DNA of 64,000 nt from Falsibacillus albus (GTDB lineage: Bacteria; Bacillota; Bacilli; Bacillales; DSM-25281), in assembly GCF_003668575.1 (NCBI RefSeq), contig NZ_RCVZ01000003.1, forward strand, positions 132,430 to 196,429, read 5' to 3'. Positions within the stretch are counted from its first letter, which is position 1, and every line of letters starts with the position of its first letter. Of the stretch, positions 45,728-54,670 are shown piece by piece. The notes beneath the pieces were generated by a model. It made no database searches. It saw only the letters and a program-made list of their open reading frames with translations, and was not told where the DNA came from. The translations under genes and the position numbers were made by a program.

Positions 45728-45877
45728 GATGGAAGGTCCTTTCACTATTATTCTATGAATCAATTCGCTACCATCATCATATTCTCCTTTCTAGTCTGAT
45801 CATCTCTAAAAGCTGTTATAAAAAAATTGTTGATTTTAGCAGCTTTGCAAAAAAATAATTACACCATGCTGAATTGT

Positions 45878-46046
45878 AGCGGAAGGTGCGAGACTCCGGA
45901 GGAATCAGCGGGCAAGGCGAGACCCCGCAGCGGAGCGAGGAGAGGATGGGGCGGATGTTCGATTAAGTTCGGCACGTCGTGTTCCAACATCGAACGACCT
46001 CACTTCGTATGAGGCCCTCGGAAAGCGAGCATCCTGCAGCGGAAAT
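45878..46046. repeat. Long copy of the interspersed structured repeat
   Basis: The copy is GC-richer than its surroundings. It begins GCGGAAGGTGCGAGACTCCG and ends GAAAGCGAGCATCCTGCAGC. The middle matches the 24.9-kb copy in inverse orientation, including GGCGGATGTTCGATTAAGTT. Compared with that copy it has about 30 extra bases near its left end. It fills the 416-bp gap between the WYL regulator and MMPL genes together with a terminator. Confidence 0.82.
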
Positions 46047-46099
46047 TAAATTTTTTTCTTATTTCAATTAGCAACAATGATACAAAAATAACAGATAAA

Positions 46100-46134
46100 C
46101 CCGCCCCTTTGGTGCCAGGCACGATGGAGGCGGG
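46100..46134 (-). terminator. Terminator of the MMPL gene with nested GGTGCC palindrome
   Basis: The outer stem is CCCGCC / GGCGGG. The inner segment CCTTTGGTGCCAGGCAC (46106-46122) is identical to that inside the terminator at 34.9 kb. On the minus strand the stem is followed by TTTATCTGTTATTTTTG. Confidence 0.78.
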
Positions 46135-46143
46135 CTTAATCTG

Positions 46144-49100
46144 CTATTGTTCTTCTCTTTTAAACGGCCACCAGTTGGCTTTGCCGAAATTCTTCACCAT
46201 GACCGGGATGAATAACGGCAGGATGATAAATGCATAGAGTAATAGACCAATCAGGATGATCGAAGCGATCTGCAGCAATGAAAGCATACCTGAAGGCATC
46301 ATGGCCGCAAACGTCCCACCGAGGATGACAACAGCCGAAATGATGACCGTGCCCATCTTTTTCATGGAAAGCAGCATGGCATCCGCCACTGATAGATTGC
46401 GATATTCATTGAAGCGATCCATCAGGAAGATGCTGTAATCGACCCCGAGTGCCACCAGAATGACAAAGCCGAAGAATGGGACTGCCCAACTTATGCCCGT
46501 GTATCCTAATAAATTTACATATATGGCTTCATTCATCGCCATCGATGTATAGTACGTCAAGATGAGCGATCCGATGATATAGATTGGCATAATGATGGAG
46601 CGGAAAAGGAACACAAGGATGATTCCGATTCCTAGAAGCATCAACACAACCGTACGCGAATAATCATTATTCGACATCTTGTTCAAGTCGGCATTTGTGC
46701 TTGTGATCCCGCCGACAGCCACTACCGCATTCTCAAGCTTTGTTCCTTTCACCGATCTCTTCACTGCTGATTTTATGTTATCCACCTTGCTGATCGCTTC
46801 GTTCGAATATGGATTTTCCTTGAATATGACATCCATCGTCATCACTTTGCGATCCTTCGACATATAGGCATCGATCGCTTGTGCAAAATCCTTGCTTTTC
46901 AACACTTCAGGAGGCAAGTAGAATCCATTCATGCTTGAAGAACCGGATAGTCCGGATAAATAGCCCTGCGCCGATCCAATTCCTTCTGACACTTGATTCA
47001 AGCCATCCACACTTTGATCAAGCCCATCCGTCAGTTGACTTAACTGTGAATCTAACCCTTCGAAAGCTGATAAAAGCTGCTTTTGTCCGTCATTGATTCC
47101 CGCCAGCCCATTGGAAAACTTCGGCATATTGTCGACGATCATGCCTTGGCCATCCGCCAATTGATCCAACCCGGTTTTTTGCTGGTCCAGTGCAGCAATC
47201 AGTCCTTTAAGCCCTTCCGCCACCGTTTGTTGGCTTAAATTCGCTGTTTCAAATTTATTATTTGCTTTGTTCAGAGCGTCTATGATTTGAACAATTCCAT
47301 CATTCGCCTGCTGTAATCCGCTTGCCAGACCTGGAAGCTGCTGCTTGGCTTTTTGAACGGTTCCTTTTATCTTTTTATACTGATCTTCACCTTGCAAGCC
47401 ACTGTATTTGCTTTCTAAATCCGTGAAATCTTTATCGGAAATTTTGTCAAAATCGCTGGATAAACCTTCTACTCCATTCCCGATTTTCTGATAACTCACT
47501 AGAGCGGTATTCAATTGACTTCCGATTTTGGTATATCCGTTTTGAAGCTTTCCATAGCCTTCCGATAACTGCTCTGCACCGGCTTTTGCCTTTTCCAAAC
47601 CTTGTTTGATTTCTGTAGAACCGGCAGATCCTTGTCTGATCCCGTCTTCAATCTTGGAAAGGTTCGATTGGACAGTCGATATTCCCGACTTAACCTGGCT
47701 GGTCGCATCGATTAATTGATTTACGCCGTCGGCAGCGCCATTCAATTCCGGCTTCGATTTCGAGAGCTTGCTCCCCGCCTCCTCTAATCCATCGCTTATT
47801 TTATCCAATCCTGTCTTTCCCTTTCCCAATCCTTCACCAAGGTTTTCTGCTTGGTTGGGCACATACAGTTCCTTGATCGGATCCCCGGTTGGACGCGTGA
47901 CGGAGCGGACAGTATCAACTGAATCCACCTTCTTCAACTCCTGGCTGATTTTCTCCGTGACAGCGATATAATCGGCAGAGTCCATTCGCTCATCGTTTTT
48001 GATGACGATTTGGGTAGGCATCGATTCACCAGGTCCAAACCCGTCGGCAATGGCATCGAAGGCCTTGATTGCCGGGACGTCCCCGCTGATTTCCTCAAGC
48101 GAGTTGAAGGAAAGCTTTCCATCATAAGTGACCAGGAAAGGGACACAAATCGCCGCCACGATGAGAAGGGCTAGAAGCGGCCTGCCCAATGAAAATCTTC
48201 CGGCAGCTCCCCATAGCCTGCTTTCCCCATGCTCTGCCACCTTTTTAGATGGCCAAAAAAGCTTCCTGCCAAGCACCGCCATGAAAAATGGCACGATCGT
48301 AAACAGTGCGATGAGCAAAACTGCGACTCCAACGGCAACTGCCGATGCAGATTGATACAGTTTGAACTGGGAGAAGCCGATTGCAGCAAATCCGATCATG
48401 ACCGCCACACCACTGAAAAAGACGGTCCTTCCAGCATTCCGATACGTTGCAACTATGGCTTCCGTCATCGTTTCATGCTGCCCCAATTCCTCCTTGAAGC
48501 GGCTTAGCAGCAAGATGCAATAGTCCGTACCGATTCCGAACAGTACGGCCACCAAAAAGATTTGTGTATAGTTCGATATTGGAAAGTCCAACTTGTCAAC
48601 CAGGATGGACACAACCGATTGTGAAACGAGATAAGTGAATCCGACTGCCAACAAAGGAATCAGGGGAGCAATGGCTGACCTGAATACAAGGAACAGCACG
48701 CCCAAAATAAAGACGACCGTAATTCCTTCCGTTTTCTTCAAACCTTCCTCTGAACTTTTCGTTAAAGCGTCGTTGATCATCCAATTGCTCGTATAATAGT
48801 GGTCGACTTTTACATCTTTTATCGTATTGTAAAGCTCATCGCTCACTTCTCCAGTCTGCCTGTCATCCCAGCGGAGGCTGATGGATGCCAAAATGGATTT
48901 GCCATCCTTGGAGACGAGCTGATCCTTTAAATTTTCATCATTAAAATGTGTCAAAATCTTGGTGATGCCCAATTCTTTTTTATGTTTCTCCAGCTCACGA
49001 ATCGCTTTTTCCGCTTCATCGATTTCTGTCCCGCTCAGCTTGTGATCATCATGAAAGACAAGCGCGACCTGAGTCGCATCCCCTCCGCCTTCCTGCTCCT

Positions 49101-49272
49101 GGACATCTTTCATGATTTGATTCGCCAGTTTCGAAGAATATCCATTCGGCACATCCACCTGACCTTTTTCCCTGACCAGATCAGCCATATTAGGTGAAAT
49201 CATGAATAGTCCGACAATAATGGCAATCCATGCAGCAACAACCAACCATTTCCCTTTAATGATCGCTCTCAT
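46144..49272 (-). CDS. MMPL/RND-family membrane transporter (YdgH-like)
   Basis: A 1042-residue transporter with two RND halves. Each half has a membrane helix followed by an extracytoplasmic region and five more helices, with GTDYCILLLSRFKEEL in the first and GVDYSIFLMDRFNEYR in the second. Between them, about residues 480-770, lies a long stretch of heptad-like helices rich in Gly-Leu and Gln (GLDKISDGLEEAGSKL, GLEKAKAGAEQLSEGYGKLQ), as in YhgE/Pip-type proteins. The ATG at 49272 has TGGAGGA 6 nt upstream, 2 bp after the marR stop. By homology it exports lipids or toxic compounds using the proton gradient; B. subtilis has the same ydgG-ydgH pairing. Confidence 0.9.
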   Translation of the reverse strand: MRAIIKGKWLVVAAWIAIIVGLFMISPNMADLVREKGQVDVPNGYSSKLANQIMKDVQEQEGGGDATQVALVFHDDHKLSGTEIDEAEKAIRELEKHKKELGITKILTHFNDENLKDQLVSKDGKSILASISLRWDDRQTGEVSDELYNTIKDVKVDHYYTSNWMINDALTKSSEEGLKKTEGITVVFILGVLFLVFRSAIAPLIPLLAVGFTYLVSQSVVSILVDKLDFPISNYTQIFLVAVLFGIGTDYCILLLSRFKEELGQHETMTEAIVATYRNAGRTVFFSGVAVMIGFAAIGFSQFKLYQSASAVAVGVAVLLIALFTIVPFFMAVLGRKLFWPSKKVAEHGESRLWGAAGRFSLGRPLLALLIVAAICVPFLVTYDGKLSFNSLEEISGDVPAIKAFDAIADGFGPGESMPTQIVIKNDERMDSADYIAVTEKISQELKKVDSVDTVRSVTRPTGDPIKELYVPNQAENLGEGLGKGKTGLDKISDGLEEAGSKLSKSKPELNGAADGVNQLIDATSQVKSGISTVQSNLSKIEDGIRQGSAGSTEIKQGLEKAKAGAEQLSEGYGKLQNGYTKIGSQLNTALVSYQKIGNGVEGLSSDFDKISDKDFTDLESKYSGLQGEDQYKKIKGTVQKAKQQLPGLASGLQQANDGIVQIIDALNKANNKFETANLSQQTVAEGLKGLIAALDQQKTGLDQLADGQGMIVDNMPKFSNGLAGINDGQKQLLSAFEGLDSQLSQLTDGLDQSVDGLNQVSEGIGSAQGYLSGLSGSSSMNGFYLPPEVLKSKDFAQAIDAYMSKDRKVMTMDVIFKENPYSNEAISKVDNIKSAVKRSVKGTKLENAVVAVGGITSTNADLNKMSNNDYSRTVVLMLLGIGIILVFLFRSIIMPIYIIGSLILTYYTSMAMNEAIYVNLLGYTGISWAVPFFGFVILVALGVDYSIFLMDRFNEYRNLSVADAMLLSMKKMGTVIISAVVILGGTFAAMMPSGMLSLLQIASIILIGLLLYAFIILPLFIPVMVKNFGKANWWPFKREEQ

Positions 49273-49274
49273 GT

Positions 49275-49736
49275 TCAATCCTCCAGTTGAAAATCTTTGC
49301 TCTCCGCAATGACATGTTCCAATTTTTCATACGTCCTGATGAATTGCTCGATTTCATGTTGATCAAATTGTTTGATCAGATGTTCGACAAGCTTATGGAT
49401 CCGGGTCTCAGTCTTCTCAAATAGTTCCTTCCCTTCATCGCTCAATGTCAGATAAATGACGCGGCGGTCTTTTTCATCGCGGTTTCTCTGAATGAGCCCC
49501 TTTTCCCACATTCGGTTGATGATCGCAGTGATTGCACTTTTTTTCACTTCAAACACTTCGGCAAGCTCTGTCGAAGTACACACTTCCTTTTTTTCGATAT
49601 ACCGGAGAATATAATGCTGGTCATTGGTCAAATCATCTCCGATTTGACATTTAATCAAGCTTTCGGCTTTTTTATTCACCGAAAATGAAAGCTCTATGTA
49701 CCGGTCGACCAGTTCTTTGATCGTTGGATTCGTCAT
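49275..49736 (-). CDS. MarR-family transcriptional regulator (YdgG-like)
   Basis: A 153-residue MarR protein with a winged helix (STELAEVFEVKKSAITAIIN, GLIQRNRDEKDRRVIYLTLS) and helical dimerisation ends. The DEKDRR wing motif is typical. The ATG at 49736 lies 8 nt after GGTGG. It is co-transcribed with the MMPL gene and probably represses it; a palindrome downstream of the promoter is a good operator candidate. A phenolic or amphipathic inducer is usual for the family. Confidence 0.92.
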   Translation of the reverse strand: MTNPTIKELVDRYIELSFSVNKKAESLIKCQIGDDLTNDQHYILRYIEKKEVCTSTELAEVFEVKKSAITAIINRMWEKGLIQRNRDEKDRRVIYLTLSDEGKELFEKTETRIHKLVEHLIKQFDQHEIEQFIRTYEKLEHVIAESKDFQLED

Positions 49737-49773
49737 GATCATTGCCACCTTTAATAAAAGTTCTACTGTTTAA

Positions 49774-49792
49774 TAGTTCAATTGTTTAACTA
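49774..49792. promoter_or_regulatory. Probable MarR operator
   Basis: TAGTTCAATTGTTTAACTA is a 19-bp imperfect palindrome lying 38 bp upstream of the marR start and just downstream of its promoter. Related half-sites (CTGTTTAATAG; ATAGTTAAATA near 49851) flank it. Confidence 0.65.
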
Positions 49793-49807
49793 TAATTCAT
49801 AAACAAT

Positions 49808-49836
49808 ACTTTAGAGTATATTTTTTTAGCTGTCAA
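49808..49836 (-). promoter_or_regulatory. Sigma-A promoter of marR-MMPL
   Basis: A perfect TTGACA (49831-49836) and TAAAGT (49808-49813) are separated by 17 bp on the minus strand. Confidence 0.75.
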
Positions 49837-49881
49837 TAATTAGATATAGTTAAATATTTTCGAAAAGAGCCAAAATAAAAA

Positions 49882-49902
49882 ACGGAGCTTTTTCAGCCCC
49901 GT
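49882..49902 (-). terminator. Intrinsic terminator after the 6-phosphogluconate dehydrogenase gene
   Basis: A stem ACGGGGC / GCTCCGT (minus strand, one mismatch) is flanked by A and T runs, so it could work in both directions. It lies 14 bp after the stop. Confidence 0.75.
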
Positions 49903-49915
49903 TTTAAAAAGAAAT

Positions 49916-50809
49916 TTATTTTTTCTCGACTGCATGTCCGCCGAATTCATTGCGCAGCGCCGCAACCACTTTGCCTGTGAACGTATCATTGTCGAGTGAG
50001 CGGTAGCGCATAAGAAGCGACATGGCTATTACCGGAGTAGCGGCTTGAAGATCAAGCGCAGTTTCAACGGTCCATTTACCTTCACCAGAAGAATTCATGA
50101 CACCTCTGATGTCATCAAGTTTGGCATCCTTGGAGAATGCACGCTCCGTCAATTCCATCAACCAGGAACGAATGACAGATCCGTTGTTCCAAACTCGTCC
50201 AACTTTTTCATAATCATAGTCGAATTCACTTTTTTCCAATACTTCAAAGCCTTCTCCGATAGCGGCCATCATACCGTACTCAATGCCGTTATGGACCATT
50301 TTCAAGAAATGCCCGCTTCCAGCTTTTCCTGCATAAAGGTAGCCGTTTTCCACAGCTGTGTCACGGAAGATTGGCTCAACGACGCTCCACGCTTCTTCAT
50401 CTCCGCCGATCATATAGCATGCTCCATTTCGAGCGCCTTCCATTCCACCTGAAGTCCCGCAATCCATGAAGCTGATTCCTGATTCCTTCAGCTGATTGTA
50501 GCGGCGAACGGATTCTTTATAGTGAGAATTTCCTGCTTCTATGACGATATCGCCTTCGCTTAAAAGCGGCGTAACTTCTTCAAGAACGGAATCAACCACT
50601 GAATGCGGCACCATTACCCAAAGCACACGCGGTTTATCCAATGACTCCACCAATTCCTTTAAACTGGAAGCCCCCTGTGCACCATAACTGCTTAATTCTT
50701 TTACTGCATCCTGATTTAAATCGAATGCGGCAACCTCGTGATTATGGTCAATTAAATTTTGTCCTAAATTAAGACCCATTTTCCCTAAACCGATTAATCC
50801 TACTTTCAT
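49916..50809 (-). CDS. gnd: 6-phosphogluconate dehydrogenase, decarboxylating, short form
   Basis: The 297-residue length matches the short, YqeC-type form rather than the 470-residue enzyme. The N-terminal dinucleotide fold has GLIGLGKMGLNLGQNL, the substrate region is CGTSGGMEGARNGACYMIGG, and the catalytic Lys/Asn are in HFLKMVHNGIEYGMM. It oxidises 6-phosphogluconate to ribulose 5-phosphate and CO2; short forms often prefer NAD. It lies 109 bp downstream of zwf, so the two make the oxidative pentose-phosphate branch, lacking only the lactonase here. Confidence 0.93.
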   Translation of the reverse strand: MKVGLIGLGKMGLNLGQNLIDHNHEVAAFDLNQDAVKELSSYGAQGASSLKELVESLDKPRVLWVMVPHSVVDSVLEEVTPLLSEGDIVIEAGNSHYKESVRRYNQLKESGISFMDCGTSGGMEGARNGACYMIGGDEEAWSVVEPIFRDTAVENGYLYAGKAGSGHFLKMVHNGIEYGMMAAIGEGFEVLEKSEFDYDYEKVGRVWNNGSVIRSWLMELTERAFSKDAKLDDIRGVMNSSGEGKWTVETALDLQAATPVIAMSLLMRYRSLDNDTFTGKVVAALRNEFGGHAVEKK

Positions 50810-50918
50810 GTGTTGTTTCCTCCTTAAATGCTGATTCTGGCAGTTGATGTTTCATGTTTACATATAATTTAAACCAAGAGTTATTCCCTTTACGATTATA
50901 TAGGAAATGCCCTGAAGA

Positions 50919-52358
50919 TTACCACCAGTTGAAGCCATCTTTCTTCAATAATTCTTCTGCAGCATCCGGTCCCATCGAACCTGCTGGGTATTTATGCAAT
51001 GCGAGGGCATTTTTATCAAAGGCCTCCAGTATGGGCTGGATCCACTTCCAGGAAAGCTCTACTTCATTCCAATGTGCAAAAAAGGTCGCATCTCCCTTCA
51101 TCGCATCAAAGATGAGCCGCTCGTATGCTTCCGGCACTTCTTCCGTTTTTGTCGAATGTCCAATATGAATCGGTTCGATTTTCCCATCATTCAATGGGTT
51201 CTTGCTGTTCAGGGTCAATGTGACACTTTCATTTGGATTGATTGTGATAACAAGAAGGTTCGGCGATAAATTCTCCTGCTTATGCTCTTGTTTGAACTCG
51301 ATGACAATTTTCGTCGATTTTTCCGTCATTCTTTTCCCTGTTCGGATATAGAATGGAACACCTTCCCAATATGGATTGTCCACAAGAAGCCTTGCCGCCA
51401 TGAACGTATTATTCATGGAATCTGAACTGACACCGTGCTCTTCTGTATAACCCGGAACTTGGTGGCCATTCATCTCGCCAGATTCATACTGGCCACGGAC
51501 AATATAATCAGCCATTTCCTCTTTCGGGACTGTCCTTAATGCCTCCATCACCTTGCTTTTTTCTTTTCGGATTTCTTCCGGCGAGTTGGATGCCGGGGGC
51601 TGCATCGCTGTCATCATGAACAGCTGCATCATATGATTTTGTACCATATCCCTTATGACACCGGATTGGTCATAGTATCCAGCCCGATCCTCTACACCGA
51701 CCGTTTCACTTGCCGTAATCTGCACATTGGATATAAACTCCTTGTTCCAAAGCGCCTTGAGCACTGGATTACCAAACTCCAACGCTTCAAGATTTTGCAC
51801 CATCGGCTTACCGAGGTAATGGTCAATCCGGAAAATTTCAGTTTCCTCGAATGCTCGGCTTAAAGTGGCATTCAAATGACGCGCCGAAGCCAAGTCCCTT
51901 CCGAACGGCTTTTCGATGATCAGGCGCTTCCAGCCGCTTGTAGAAGACAGCCCGCTCTTGTGCAGATTGATCGCAATCATCTCAAAGAAATCCGGTGCAA
52001 CCGACAAATAAAACATCCGATTCTGCGGCAGGTTCATCTCTGTTTCCAGTTCTTCAACGGCGGCTCTGAGACGCTCATAATCCCCCAATTGATTGACATC
52101 CAGACTTTCGTAGCGAAAGGCCTGTAAAAACCCTTTAATATCTTCACTTTCATACAAGCTTCGTCTAGAAAATGTTTGAATGGACTCCTCCACATGCTTT
52201 TGAAAGTTAGTATTCGATATTTCCCTTCTTCCTAATCCAATTAAGGAAAAAGAAGAAGGAAGTTTTTCATCTAAAAATAAATTATACAGCGCAGGGTATA
52301 TCTTCCTTTTCGCTAAATCCCCTGTTGCGCCAAACAAGACAAACGTCATTGCGTCCAT
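50919..52358 (-). CDS. zwf: Glucose-6-phosphate 1-dehydrogenase
   Basis: A 479-residue enzyme with the coenzyme motif FVLFGATGDLAKRKIYPALY at the N terminus and the active-site motif EIFRIDHYLGKPMVQN, whose His and Lys bind and deprotonate glucose 6-phosphate. The usual GVPFYIRTGKRM motif is also present. The ATG at 52358 follows GGAGGT by 7 nt; a reading 23 codons longer has no such support. It makes NADPH and 6-phosphogluconolactone, feeding the adjacent gnd product. Confidence 0.97.
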   Translation of the reverse strand: MDAMTFVLFGATGDLAKRKIYPALYNLFLDEKLPSSFSLIGLGRREISNTNFQKHVEESIQTFSRRSLYESEDIKGFLQAFRYESLDVNQLGDYERLRAAVEELETEMNLPQNRMFYLSVAPDFFEMIAINLHKSGLSSTSGWKRLIIEKPFGRDLASARHLNATLSRAFEETEIFRIDHYLGKPMVQNLEALEFGNPVLKALWNKEFISNVQITASETVGVEDRAGYYDQSGVIRDMVQNHMMQLFMMTAMQPPASNSPEEIRKEKSKVMEALRTVPKEEMADYIVRGQYESGEMNGHQVPGYTEEHGVSSDSMNNTFMAARLLVDNPYWEGVPFYIRTGKRMTEKSTKIVIEFKQEHKQENLSPNLLVITINPNESVTLTLNSKNPLNDGKIEPIHIGHSTKTEEVPEAYERLIFDAMKGDATFFAHWNEVELSWKWIQPILEAFDKNALALHKYPAGSMGPDAAEELLKKDGFNWW

Positions 52359-52539
52359 CGTACATACCTCCACTGTAATCGGGCACATCCTAACGTTGGA
52401 ATGCGCCGATCGAATTATGCCTGACATGCTAGTAAATTTTTTTGCAACAGGGAGAAGTATACTACTTCGTTAGAGGATTTTTAAGTAAAACGACTTAGGT
52501 CATGCACCGGAAGGAGGATATGTTCGGAAAATGGAGTTT

Positions 52540-53517
52540 TCTTGAGAAAATGCCTATTTCCGCACGGATATTTGGGTTTCTGCACGTTAAAAAGTGTCTT
52601 GTGCGAGAATATTGCAATTTGCGTATGAAAATTTGTTTTTTTGCACACAACTCCGATTTTTTGCACGATCCGCCACGGAGTACCACCTTCACACTTCAAA
52701 ACTGCCGGGGGCGGCAGCCAGACAAATTGAAAACCGCCCAATTTCGTTTTTGCGCGCAAATCTGTATTTATGCGCCTAACTTTGGTTTTTTGCGCCATTC
52801 TTCTGTTTTTTTGCGCGCAACTCCGATTTTTTGCGTCCAACGCTTCCTTTTTTGCGCAAACCCGCTCCGGCGCACCACCCTCACACATCAAAACTGCCGG
52901 GGGCATCCCGGCAGCCAGACAAATTGAAAACCGCCCAATTTCGTTTTTGCGCGCAAATCTGTATTTATGCGCCTAACTTTGGTTTTTTGCGCCATTCTTC
53001 TGTTTTTTTGCGCGCAACTCCGATTTTTTGCGTCCAACGCTTCCTTTTTTGCGCAAACCCGCTCCGGCGCACCACCCTCACACATCAAAACTGCCGGGGG
53101 CATCCCGGCAGCCAGACAAATTGAAAACCGCCCAATTTCGTTTTTGCGCGCAAATCTGTATTTATGCGCCTAACTTTGGTTTTTTGCGCCATTCTTCTGT
53201 TTTTTTGCGCGCAACTCCGATTTTTTGCGTCCAACTTTGCCTTTTTTGCGCGTACCCGCTCCGACGCATCACCTTCACACTTCAAAACTGCCGGGGGCAT
53301 CCCCGGCAGCCAGACAAATTGAAAATCGCCCAATTTCGTTTTTGCGCGCAAATCTGTATTTATGCGCCTAACTTTGGTTTTTTGCGCCATTCTTCGATTT
53401 ATTGCGCGTAAGTCCGATTTTTTGCGTCCAACTTTGCCTTTTTTGCGCAAACCGCCACTAAGCTACACATACACACATCAAAAAACTGCCGGGGCAATCC
53501 CGGCAGTTGGACAAATA
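52540..53517. repeat. Tandem array of 197-bp units, each with a GC hairpin and five to six TTTTTTGCGC words
   Basis: A diverged first unit (about 52540-52744) is followed by units starting at 52745, 52942, 53139 and 53337, so the period is 197, 197 and 198 bp. The units at 52745 and 52942 appear identical. Each contains words such as TTTTTTGCGC repeated every 20-21 bp, then a linker, then a hairpin CTGCCGGG / CCCGGCAG (for example 52894-52914). The whole 1164-bp gap between zwf and the NERD gene is otherwise empty. Open frames inside it are by-products of the repeat. Confidence 0.9.
53478..53508 (-). terminator. Terminator of the NERD gene, first hairpin of the repeat array
   Basis: On the minus strand a 10-bp perfect stem AACTGCCGGG / CCCGGCAGTT is followed by TTTT. 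It lies 15 bp after the NERD stop and belongs to the last repeat unit, so the array extends downstream from a functional terminator. Confidence 0.88.
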
Positions 53518-53522
53518 ATAAT

Positions 53523-54506
53523 TTATTCTTTTATTTGGAGTTTCTCAAATGCTAATTCATATCTGGCTGCTTTCTTGGTACCTATACTTTTGATAGATAG
53601 TGATCTGAATAACCCCCTCACAGAGTGTCTTGAATTGATATTTAGAAAATCCCGCGCTTCATTATTGGTAATTTTTTTATTAACTAGCAATAAGTAATCT
53701 CTTAGTGCTTGCAAATGAGCATCCCTGCTAATTAGTTGGCAATAACGACAATGCCAACCACGTTTTATCTTTAACATGGGATACTTTTTGCAACCAGGGC
53801 ATTGCACCCCTTTAATCAAATCATCTTTACTTGATTGATACCGCTCTAAAAGATTAATTTCATTAGGAATGTGGTTTTCCAGGAGTATTGACGAGAGGTG
53901 CTTAACTTTATTTAAACTTAGGCAATTTCGTTGATATTTTGCTTCTAATTCATGAATTTTGGTTAAAAGAGAAGGGGTATGAATAATGATTTTTGAGAGG
54001 TCATCTGTATGTTTGGTCGTCCTAAGTATGGAACGGGGATTTGAAAAAACCACTAAAGTTTCAATAGGAACCTTTGGATACTTCGTCCGATTCAACCATT
54101 TTTGAAGGTTGTAGCACTGCATCTGGATTTGTTTTATTGGATTTGGAAATCCCTCTTCCTTTCCATCTATTGTACGAACGAGTTGTTCAAACTGCGTGTC
54201 AAAGCAGATCTGTCCTACCATATTTTTTACTTCAAGAATTAAGAAAAACCTCGATGAAAGAATTAAGACGTCAATTTGGAAAAAATGTGTTCCGGTGAAT
54301 AAACGAAGATCATGGAGAATGAAATATTTATCGTGATGAAGATAACTAAGTGGGTATTGAAGAGATAATTCGCCTTTATAACCTGCTTTAACTTTTTTAA
54401 AATCGTCATTAGCCCGATCCCAAGAAGGATATGTATTTAGAATACGACTGATAAACGCTTCTAGTTGATCAAGAAGAATAGGTTTTTCCAGCTCTTTAAC
54501 TAACAA
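53523..54506 (-). CDS. NERD-domain protein with C-terminal zinc ribbon
   Basis: A 327-residue cytoplasmic protein. Residues about 37-150 form a NERD (nuclease-related) domain: AGYKGELSL, HDLRLF, FFQIDVLILSSRFFLILEVK (restriction-like D..E.K core), then QIQMQCYNLQKWL. A zinc ribbon (CPGCKKYPMLKIKRGWHCRYC, two CxxC pairs) and a helix-turn-helix-like tail (KKITNNEARDFLNINSRHSV) follow. The start is TTG at 54506 with AGGAG 7 nt upstream. It is more AT-rich than its neighbours and is flanked by copies of the same repeat, which hints at acquisition. DNA binding or cleavage is likely, target unknown. Confidence 0.85.
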   Translation of the reverse strand: MLVKELEKPILLDQLEAFISRILNTYPSWDRANDDFKKVKAGYKGELSLQYPLSYLHHDKYFILHDLRLFTGTHFFQIDVLILSSRFFLILEVKNMVGQICFDTQFEQLVRTIDGKEEGFPNPIKQIQMQCYNLQKWLNRTKYPKVPIETLVVFSNPRSILRTTKHTDDLSKIIIHTPSLLTKIHELEAKYQRNCLSLNKVKHLSSILLENHIPNEINLLERYQSSKDDLIKGVQCPGCKKYPMLKIKRGWHCRYCQLISRDAHLQALRDYLLLVNKKITNNEARDFLNINSRHSVRGLFRSLSIKSIGTKKAARYELAFEKLQIKE

Positions 54507-54670
54507 AGCATCACTCCTAGCAACAAATTATATTCCTAATTCGATATTTTACGCTAAATTCCTTTTCAAATTTTCATTTTTGTGGAGATGTTGTGCTTCT
54601 AGAAACACTTCAAACTTTCAAAACTCCTATGGACATACCTGAACCGGACCTAATTAAAGGTCTCCCGGTT

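Noticed and set aside
45827-46012. 61-codon frame on the plus strand
   Set aside because: Most of it lies in the interspersed structured repeat, and the sequence is unlike any protein family.
52481-53450. Several overlapping open frames of 60-141 codons on both strands between zwf and the NERD gene
   Set aside because: They repeat with the 197-bp unit, are Cys/Phe/Arg-rich by composition only and have no family match; the repeats themselves explain the open frames.
52540-53517. CRISPR array
   Set aside because: The repeated unit is 197 bp without short conserved repeats separated by unique spacers, the 20-bp words are degenerate, and no cas gene is near.
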